Origin: Candidatus Rokuibacteriota bacterium
GTDB lineage: Bacteria; Methylomirabilota; Methylomirabilia; Rokubacteriales; CSP1-6
NCBI GenBank assembly: GCA_003220615.1
Contig: QHTB01000141.1
Location: forward strand, 1 to 62,978
DNA length: 62,978 nt
Direction: 5' to 3'
The notes beneath the pieces were generated by a model. It had not been told where the DNA came from, searched no databases, and saw nothing but the letters and a program-made list of their open reading frames with translations. Made by a program: the position numbers and the translations under genes. Numbering within the stretch: position 1 is the stretch's first letter; every line of letters starts with the position of its first letter. Below, in pieces: positions 57,685 through 62,978 of this stretch.

Positions 57685-59202
57685 TCATCCCCGCCACTGA
57701 CGGTCGAGCCCACGGTACTGGATCGCCTCGGCGACGTGGGCGGCTGCGATACGCTCCTCGTCCTCGAGATCGGCGATCGTGCGCGCCACGCGGAGCACGC
57801 GGTCGTGGCCGCGGGCCGACAGCCCGAGCCGGCTCATGGCGGCGGCGAGCAGACGCTCGGCCTCCGGCAGGAGTGGGCAGATCCGACGGAGCTGACTGGG
57901 CGACAGCTCGGCGTTCACCCGGGCCCGCGTTTCGCGGGCCCGGGCGCGCTGGTGCTCGCGCGCCGCGATGACGCGGGCCCGGACGGCGGACGAGGGCTCG
58001 GGGACGGCGTCGCCGGCGAGGTCGCCGTGGGCGAGCGCGGGCAGCTCAACGTGCAGATCGATGCGGTCCAGCAACGGCCGCGACAGTCGGCCGAGATACC
58101 GTCCGCGTTCCGCCGGCGTACAGAGACAGCGGTCGAGCGAGGGACACCCGCGTCGGCACGGATTGGCAGCGGCCACGAGCTGAAAGCGCGCGGGAAAATC
58201 ACCGAGCCCGCTGGCGCGAGCGATGTTCACGCGGCCGTCCTCGAGCGGCTGGCGCAGTGACTCCAGCACGTGCTGGGCAAATTCGGGCAGCTCGTCGAGG
58301 AACAGAACGCCCCGATGCGCCAGCGTGACTTCACCAGGATGCGGCGGCCCGCCGCCGCCGATGAGGCCGGGCACGGAGATGGTGTGGTGCGGTGCGCGGA
58401 ACGGTCGCGTGCGGCAGAGCCCGCTGCGCGGCGCGAGCAAGCCGGCGACGCTCCAGATCGTCGAGATCTCGATCGCCTCGTCCGTGGTGAGGGGCGGCAA
58501 GATCCCGGGAAGCCGGCGAGCCAGCATCGTCTTCCCTCCGCCGGGCGGTCCGAGGAGGATCACGTTGTGGTTTCCGGCGGCCGCAATCTCGAGCGCGCGC
58601 TTGGCGTGGGCCTGGCCACGCACGTCGGCGAAGTCAGCGTCGTCGTCGGTCGTTGCGATGGGCGCCTCGACGGGCTTCTCGGTCTCGCTCGCCGCTTCGC
58701 CGTTGAGGAGCGCGACGGCCTGGCGCAGCGTCGACGCTGCGAGCACGTCGAGGCCGGAGACGGCAGCGGCCTCCGCACGGTTCGCGACGGGGACGAGCAG
58801 GGTGCCGACGCGCTCACGTCGGCAGGTCAGCGCGGCGGCCAGCACGCCGCGCACGGGCTGGATCTGGCCATCGAGCGCCAGCTCGCCCACGACCGCCAGC
58901 GGCGCTGTGCGCGCCTTGACGATCCCCGTGGCCGTCAGGATGCCGAGGGCGATCGGAAGGTCGAAGGCCGAGCCTTCTTTGCGGAGGTCGGCGGGAGCAA
59001 GATTCACCGTCACGCGGTCATTCGGGAAGGCGTAGCCGCCATTGCGGATCGACGTCTTCACACGCTCGCGGCTCTCGCGCACCGCCGAGTCCGGCAGCCC
59101 GACGGTCGTGAACGCCGGCAGGCCCCTCGCCACGTCGACCTCGACGCGCACGAGCACGGCCTCGACCCCGAGGAGCGCCGTCGACAGGATCCGTGCGAGC
59201 AC
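57685..59202 (-). CDS. comM: ComM/YifB family Mg-chelatase-like AAA ATPase
   Basis: 505 residues from GTG 59202. It begins VLARILSTALLGVEAVLVRV, the ComM start, and contains Lon-like VGLPDSAVRESRERVKTSI, Walker A LLGPPGGGKTMLARRLPGIL, an arginine-rich zinc-type Cys cluster (NPCRRGCPSLDRCLCTP) and the helical C-terminus. ComM promotes branch migration during natural transformation. The type IV pilus genes in this window fit such a role, though the gene also occurs in non-competent species. Confidence 0.94.
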   Translation of the reverse strand: MLARILSTALLGVEAVLVRVEVDVARGLPAFTTVGLPDSAVRESRERVKTSIRNGGYAFPNDRVTVNLAPADLRKEGSAFDLPIALGILTATGIVKARTAPLAVVGELALDGQIQPVRGVLAAALTCRRERVGTLLVPVANRAEAAAVSGLDVLAASTLRQAVALLNGEAASETEKPVEAPIATTDDDADFADVRGQAHAKRALEIAAAGNHNVILLGPPGGGKTMLARRLPGILPPLTTDEAIEISTIWSVAGLLAPRSGLCRTRPFRAPHHTISVPGLIGGGGPPHPGEVTLAHRGVLFLDELPEFAQHVLESLRQPLEDGRVNIARASGLGDFPARFQLVAAANPCRRGCPSLDRCLCTPAERGRYLGRLSRPLLDRIDLHVELPALAHGDLAGDAVPEPSSAVRARVIAAREHQRARARETRARVNAELSPSQLRRICPLLPEAERLLAAAMSRLGLSARGHDRVLRVARTIADLEDEERIAAAHVAEAIQYRGLDRQWRG

Positions 59203-59263
59203 GCCGCGATTCTTCGGCGCGCGCCGGCCCTCGTCAACGTGACGGTTTGGATACAATCCCAGC

Positions 59264-59662
59264 ATGCAGGAGACGATGCGCGTCAAGACCAGTCAGAAAT
59301 TCGAGGTCGTCGATCTCACGGCCAAGGTCGCGGACGCCGTCGGGCGCAGTGGCGTCGTCGAGGGACTCTGCACGGTCTTCGTGCGTCACGCGACGGCGGC
59401 CATCGTGATCAACGAGAACGCCGACGCCGGGTTCCGTCACGACATCATCGCCGCCCTCGACAAGCTCTTCCCGCAGGGCGTGTGGCAGCACGACAAGGTC
59501 GACGACAATGGCGCCGCCCACCTCAAGGCCGCCGTCCTCGGGCCCTCCGAGGCGATTCCGGTGGGCGGCGGGCGGCTGCTCCTCGGTACCTGGCAGGGCA
59601 TCGCCCTGGTGGAGTGTGACGGGCCCCGGGAGAGGCAGATCGTCGTAGACGTTCGCGCGTGA
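59264..59662 (+). CDS. YjbQ/UPF0047 family protein
   Basis: 132 residues, complete. Family landmarks: VEGLCTVFVRHATAAIVINE, NADAGFRHDI, WQHDKVDDNGAAHLKAAVLG and GGGRLLLGTWQGIALVECDG. Members of this family have weak thiamine-phosphate synthase activity and are often annotated so, but their main role is unclear. It is divergent from comM (62 bp, which should contain promoters for both; a weak TACAAT box lies 6 nt before this ATG). Confidence 0.93.
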   Translation: MQETMRVKTSQKFEVVDLTAKVADAVGRSGVVEGLCTVFVRHATAAIVINENADAGFRHDIIAALDKLFPQGVWQHDKVDDNGAAHLKAAVLGPSEAIPVGGGRLLLGTWQGIALVECDGPRERQIVVDVRA

Positions 59663-59677
59663 TACATTCCGGGGCCC

Positions 59678-61093
59678 ATGGCTCTCCGAGCAGCCGAGGC
59701 GAGCGACTCCGTCCAGGGCGTACGGCCGGTCGTCCTGGTCGTCGACGACGACCACGGAGTCCGCGAGTCCTTCCGCCTGATCCTCGAGGACCGGTACGAG
59801 GTGCTGGAGGCGGCCGACGGCCGTCAGGCGCTCGAGCGCCTCCGCGCCAGCCCCGTCGACCTGGTCCTTCTCGACATCCGCCTGCCCGAGATGGACGGCA
59901 TCGAGGTCCTCGAGCGGATGAAGGCCGTGGACGACGGCGTCGAAGTGATCCTGGTCACCGCGGTGAAGACCGTCCGCATCGCCGTCGACGCGATGAAGCT
60001 CGGCGCCTTCGACTACCTGACGAAGCCCTTCGACGAGGACGAGCTGCTCTCGCTCATCCGGCGCGCGCTCGAGAAGCGCTCGCTCGAGCGCGAGGTCGCC
60101 TTCCTCCGCTCGGAGCTGGCGCGCCAGCACGACTTCGACGAGCTGGTCGGCCAGCATCCCGAGATGCAGAAGCTCTATCGTCTCATCTCGCAGGTGGCGC
60201 GCACGACGACCACCGTCGTCATCACCGGCGAGAGCGGGACCGGCAAGGAGCTGATCGCCCGCGCGATCCACCGGCAGGGCCCGCGTCGCGACAAGCCGTT
60301 CGTGGCCGTGAATCCCGCGGCGCTGTCGGACTCGCTCGTCGAATCCGAGCTGTTCGGTCACGAGAAGGGCGCGTTCACCGGCGCGTATCAGCGCAAGCTC
60401 GGCCGCTTCGAGCTGGCCCAGGGCGGCACGCTGTTCCTCGACGAGATCAGCTCGCTCAAGCCCGAGCTCCAGGCCAAGCTGCTGCGCGTGCTCCAGGAGC
60501 GTGAGGTGGAGCGCGTGGGCGGCACCCGGCCGGTGCGTATCGACGCCCGCATCATCGTCGCCACCAACGTGGACCTCCGGCAGGCGGTGGCCGACGGGAA
60601 GTTCCGCGAAGATCTCTACTACCGTCTCAACGTGGTGCCGGTCGCGGTGCCGCCGTTGCGCGATCGCCGTGACGACGTGCCCCTGCTCGTCGCGCACTTC
60701 GTGCGGCGCTACACCCAGGCCTTCAACAAGCGGCTCGAGGGTCTGACGCCGGAAGCGCTCAAGGCGCTCCACGACTACCCGTGGCCGGGAAACGTCCGCG
60801 AGCTCCAGAACGTCATCGAGCGCGTGGTGGCGCTCGTCGACGGCCCGGTCGTCGGCCTCAACGACATACCGCTCGACCTGCTGCTGCCCGACTCGCGCGC
60901 CCGCGTGCGCGACACCGCCATGCTGCCGCTCAAGCAAGCGACCGACGAGTTCGAACGACAGATCGTCACCCGCGTGCTCGAGCGCGTGCACTGGAACCGC
61001 AGCGAGGCCGCGCGCATCCTCGGCCTCCACCGAAACTCGCTGCAGCTCATGCTCGCCCGCTGGGGCCTGACGGGATCCGGCGTCGACGACTAG
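59678..61093 (+). CDS. Sigma-54-dependent response regulator, NtrC family
   Basis: 471 residues. Receiver domain with Asp66 in LVLLDIRLPEMDG, AAA+ domain with [20 protein letters not shown], an intact GAFTGA, and a C-terminal Fis helix-turn-helix (AARILGLHRNSLQLMLARWG). No histidine kinase is beside it. A sigma-54 promoter lies 214 bp downstream, before a small exported peptide and a peptide-binding protein, which are the obvious candidate targets. ATG 59678 is only 16 bp after the yjbQ stop. Confidence 0.93.
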   Translation: MALRAAEASDSVQGVRPVVLVVDDDHGVRESFRLILEDRYEVLEAADGRQALERLRASPVDLVLLDIRLPEMDGIEVLERMKAVDDGVEVILVTAVKTVRIAVDAMKLGAFDYLTKPFDEDELLSLIRRALEKRSLEREVAFLRSELARQHDFDELVGQHPEMQKLYRLISQVARTTTTVVITGESGTGKELIARAIHRQGPRRDKPFVAVNPAALSDSLVESELFGHEKGAFTGAYQRKLGRFELAQGGTLFLDEISSLKPELQAKLLRVLQEREVERVGGTRPVRIDARIIVATNVDLRQAVADGKFREDLYYRLNVVPVAVPPLRDRRDDVPLLVAHFVRRYTQAFNKRLEGLTPEALKALHDYPWPGNVRELQNVIERVVALVDGPVVGLNDIPLDLLLPDSRARVRDTAMLPLKQATDEFERQIVTRVLERVHWNRSEAARILGLHRNSLQLMLARWGLTGSGVDD

Positions 61094-61094
61094 C

Positions 61095-61247
61095 TGCACC
61101 GTTCATGTGCATTTCGCACCATCTCTGGGCAATCCCCGCAAGTGATTCTCCGACAACGTCTTGTCGGCGACGTGACGGCACCAGGCGATGTCACTGCACG
61201 AATTGTGTTCTGCACGACGTGAGTGGTCGGCGATGGCGGCGCATCGC
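61095..61247 (+). promoter_or_regulatory. Putative enhancer region with several inverted and direct repeats
   Basis: Contains TGCAC-N7-GTGCA (61095-61111), CGACAA-N4-TTGTCG (61151-61166), two TGCACGA direct repeats 16 bp apart (61195 and 61211), and GCGATG-N6-CATCGC (61230-61247). They lie 85-240 bp before the expected start of the sigma-54 transcript, where NtrC-type activators bind. No protein gene is evident in this gap. Confidence 0.45.
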
Positions 61248-61306
61248 GCAGCCTCGAATCGTCTGAAAATCCGCGCCATCTCCGCGCGGCTGGCCGGCCG
61301 CGGATC

Positions 61307-61322
61307 TGGCCAGCGCATTGCT
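61307..61322 (+). promoter_or_regulatory. Sigma-54 promoter of the small peptide/oligopeptide-binding genes
   Basis: TGGCCAGCGCATTGCT, with GG-N10-GC spacing. The -24 part is TGGCCA (consensus TGGCAC) and the -12 part TTGCT. The transcript would start at about 61333, giving a leader of about 50 nt. Confidence 0.75.
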
Positions 61323-61383
61323 CTGCGTTCCTCCTCGGGACGGGCCGTCATCGAGACGGATCCGAGCCTCAAGGAGGAGAGCA

Positions 61384-61509
61384 ATGGGCAAGCTCGTGGC
61401 AGCACTCCTGGTCCTGGCGTCGTTTCTGCTCGCCGCTCCCGTGATCGAGTCCTCGGGCACCACGCAGTTCTTCCAGGCCATCGGCACGGCCGACGGTGGC
61501 GGCTCGTAG
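61384..61509 (+). CDS. 41-residue secreted or membrane peptide
   Basis: Starts ATG with an excellent ribosome binding site (AAGGAGGAG, 5-8 nt before). It encodes a hydrophobic segment (LVAALLVLASFLLAAPV, residues 4-20) like a signal peptide or single membrane helix, then a small hydrophilic part SGTTQFFQAIGTADGGGS. If cleaved after about APV the mature peptide would be only some 21 residues. Not a family I recognise. It lies between a sigma-54 promoter and a peptide-binding protein, whose gene starts 30 nt after its stop. Confidence 0.65.
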   Translation: MGKLVAALLVLASFLLAAPVIESSGTTQFFQAIGTADGGGS

Positions 61510-61521
61510 CCCACGATCTTG

Positions 61522-61554
61522 GGAGGAAGGGGGTCGGGGTGGTCCCCTTCCTCC
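61522..61554 (+). promoter_or_regulatory. Hairpin enclosing ribosome binding site and start codon of the peptide-binding protein gene
   Basis: GGAGGAAGGGG (61522-61532) pairs perfectly with CCCCTTCCTCC (61544-61554) around an 11-nt loop that contains the GTG start (61539-61541). The 5' arm is the Shine-Dalgarno itself. Such a stem should block initiation unless opened by translation of the small peptide or by a trans factor. A smaller alternative stem, CCCA-N6-TGGG, just upstream competes with it. Confidence 0.6.
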
Positions 61555-62978
61555 TCGTTGTCGCCCTCGTCGCCGCGCTGCCGTTCGGCGCCGGCGCCGC
61601 CGATGAGGGCGTCAATGGTGGCATCTACCGACGGCCGCTCGGGCACGAGCCGGCGACGCTCGATCCTGCGCGTATCAGCGACATCTACAGTCGCTCGGTG
61701 TCGCAGCAGATCTTCGACGGCCTGGTCCAGTTCGACCACACGCTGGCCATCGCACCCGCGCTCGCCCAGTTCTGGAAGGCCTCGCGCGACGGCCTCACGT
61801 GGACGTTCACGCTCCGGAAGGGCGTGCAGTTCCACCATGGCCGCGAGGTCACGGCCGACGACGTCGTGTACTCGTTCACGCGGATCCTCGATCCTCGCAC
61901 CCGATCGGGGGCCGCCGATCTCTTCAGCGCCATCAAGGGCGCCCGCGAGTTCCGCGAAGGCCGCGCGTCCGCCGTGGCCGGCCTCGCCGCGCTCGACCGT
62001 CACACCGTTCAGGTCGTCCTCGACGCCGCCGCGCTGCCGTTCGTCTCGGTGCTCGCCGTCGGCCACGCCAAGATCGTGCCCAGGGAGATCGTCGAGCGTG
62101 ACCCCGAAGGCTTCGCCCAGAAGCCGATCGGGACGGGCCCGTTCCGGTTCGTGCGCTGGGACCGCGGCAAGGAAATCACGCTGGCGGCCAACCCAGCGTA
62201 CTTCGACGGCCCGCCCCGGCTGGCCCGCGTCGTCTACCGCATCTTCCTGGGCGAGCAGTTCGACGCGATGTACGACGAGTTCCGCCGCGGCGGCCTCGAG
62301 GACAGCCCGTTGCCGTCGCGCGATTACCTTCGCGCCGTCGCCGCGGCCGGCCAGCAGTACATCAAGCGGCCGATGATCAGCCTGCGCTTCTACGGATTCA
62401 ACACGCGGATCAAGCCCCTCGACGATCGGCGCGTGCGCCAGGCCCTCAACTACGCGATCGATCGCGACGCGATCTTGCAAGCCGTCCACCTCGGACGCTA
62501 CGCGCTCGCCCGCGGCATCCTGCCGCCCGGCACGCAGGGGTTCAATCCCCGGCTCGGCAGCTACGGCTACGATCCCGACCGCGCCCGTGATCTGCTGGCC
62601 CGCGCCGGCTACCCGGAGGGCCGCGGGCTGCCGCCGATCGCGGTCTGGTCGAGCGTGAAGCGCGACGAGATCGTGCGTGAGCTCGACGAGATCCGGCGCC
62701 ACTTCGCGGCCGTCGGCGTGAAGGTCGAGGTGCGCTACCTGACCGATTGGCCGGCGTTCTCGCGTCAGCTCGACGAAGGCCGGCTCCCGATGTTCCTCTA
62801 CGGCTGGTACGCCGACGTCCCTGATCCCGACAATTTCCTCTTCAAGCTCTTCCACTCGAAGAGCCCCCGGAACTTCTTCGGCTACGCGAATCCCGCCGTC
62901 GACGAGATGCTGGTGCACGCCCGCGCCGAGCGCGACCTGTTCCGGCGCGTCGACCTCTATCGCCGTGCCGAGCAGGTG
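61539..62978 (+). CDS. Family 5 peptide/solute-binding protein of an ABC transporter (3' end cut by window)
   Basis: DppA/OppA-type lipid-independent binding protein; at least 480 residues are present and the frame is still open at the window end. Signal peptide VVPFLLVVALVAALPFGAGA, then IYRRPLGHEPATLDPARISD, the FDGLVQFDHTLAIAPALAQF block, FTLRKGVQFHHGREVTADDV (SBP_bac_5 signature), GTGPFRFVRWDRGKEITLAA and VRQALNYAIDRDAILQAVH. It binds peptides, nickel or similar solutes outside the membrane. It shares the sigma-54 promoter and leader with the 41-residue peptide. The rest of the transporter would lie beyond the right edge. Confidence 0.9.
   Translation, partial: MVPFLLVVALVAALPFGAGAADEGVNGGIYRRPLGHEPATLDPARISDIYSRSVSQQIFDGLVQFDHTLAIAPALAQFWKASRDGLTWTFTLRKGVQFHHGREVTADDVVYSFTRILDPRTRSGAADLFSAIKGAREFREGRASAVAGLAALDRHTVQVVLDAAALPFVSVLAVGHAKIVPREIVERDPEGFAQKPIGTGPFRFVRWDRGKEITLAANPAYFDGPPRLARVVYRIFLGEQFDAMYDEFRRGGLEDSPLPSRDYLRAVAAAGQQYIKRPMISLRFYGFNTRIKPLDDRRVRQALNYAIDRDAILQAVHLGRYALARGILPPGTQGFNPRLGSYGYDPDRARDLLARAGYPEGRGLPPIAVWSSVKRDEIVRELDEIRRHFAAVGVKVEVRYLTDWPAFSRQLDEGRLPMFLYGWYADVPDPDNFLFKLFHSKSPRNFFGYANPAVDEMLVHARAERDLFRRVDLYRRAEQV

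Noticed and set aside
61095..61250. tRNA or rRNA gene in the gap after the last activator
   Set aside because: No cloverleaf or CCA end could be found; the repeats are better explained as regulator sites.

Overview
This is a high-GC bacterial chromosome segment, densely coding, with most genes on the minus strand. There are no rRNA or tRNA genes, no CRISPR array, no phage and no intact insertion sequence. Three traits point to an uncultured soil or subsurface lineage of the Rokubacteria/Methylomirabilota (NC10) kind: a HyuA/HyuB pair beside a branched-chain amino-acid-type ABC transporter, several sigma-54 activators, and a complete type IV pilus set with AroB/AroC. That placement is an inference from gene content, not a measured one.

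Layout. 1-2430: end of a tryptophan locus (trxA, trpE, trpG; minus). 2510-4565: a sigma-54 activator, a small exported protein and a frameshifted DUF6335-type gene. 4622-18964: an uptake and catabolism block (livKHMGF, MaoC-like, ornithine cyclodeaminase-like, MOSC, FAD oxidase, class III aminotransferase, metallo-hydrolase, hyuA, hyuB). 19027-24124: TPR protein, efp, accB, a TPR-metallopeptidase, accC, thiE, running from one strong promoter. 24168-26601: aroB and aroC separated by a 57-bp tandem repeat. 26686-44790: the type IV pilus region in two runs: mazG-macro-pilB-pilT-pilC-pilS-pilR, and pilA through pilD and minor pilins to pilMNOPQ. 44855-45896: a DUF1844 protein and an anchored unknown. 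46079-52258: heat-shock operon hsp20-dnaK-dnaJ-like-hspR-lon (plus). 52325-55773: lytic transglycosylase, an unknown, a decayed second PilB/GspE gene and a lone receiver. 55830-59662: ThDP enzyme, comM, yjbQ. 59678-62978: a sigma-54 activator, a sigma-54 promoter, a 41-residue exported peptide and an oligopeptide-binding protein cut by the window end.

How it works together. The pilus block holds motors (PilB, PilT), platform (PilC), alignment complex (PilMNOP), secretin (PilQ), peptidase (PilD), pilins and the PilS/PilR pair; pilA has a good sigma-54 promoter, so PilR probably drives it. The liv block probably imports amino-acid or amide-like compounds that the neighbouring enzymes deaminate or hydrolyse. 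The heat-shock operon appears to have layered control: a sigma-70 promoter, a weak HspR-box-like site, a leader hairpin that partly covers the hsp20 ribosome binding site, and an attenuator-like hairpin before dnaK.

Most notable signals: the candidate RNA thermometer before hsp20; the sigma-54 activator / sigma-54 promoter / mini-peptide / peptide-binding-protein module at the right end, with a hairpin over the last gene's ribosome binding site; a PilB paralogue with two deletions relative to pilB; a DnaJ-like protein with SPD instead of HPD; several promoters placed so that transcripts would be nearly leaderless; and a GC-rich dispersed repeat found at three gene junctions. Translations were read by eye from the sequence; no database search was run.
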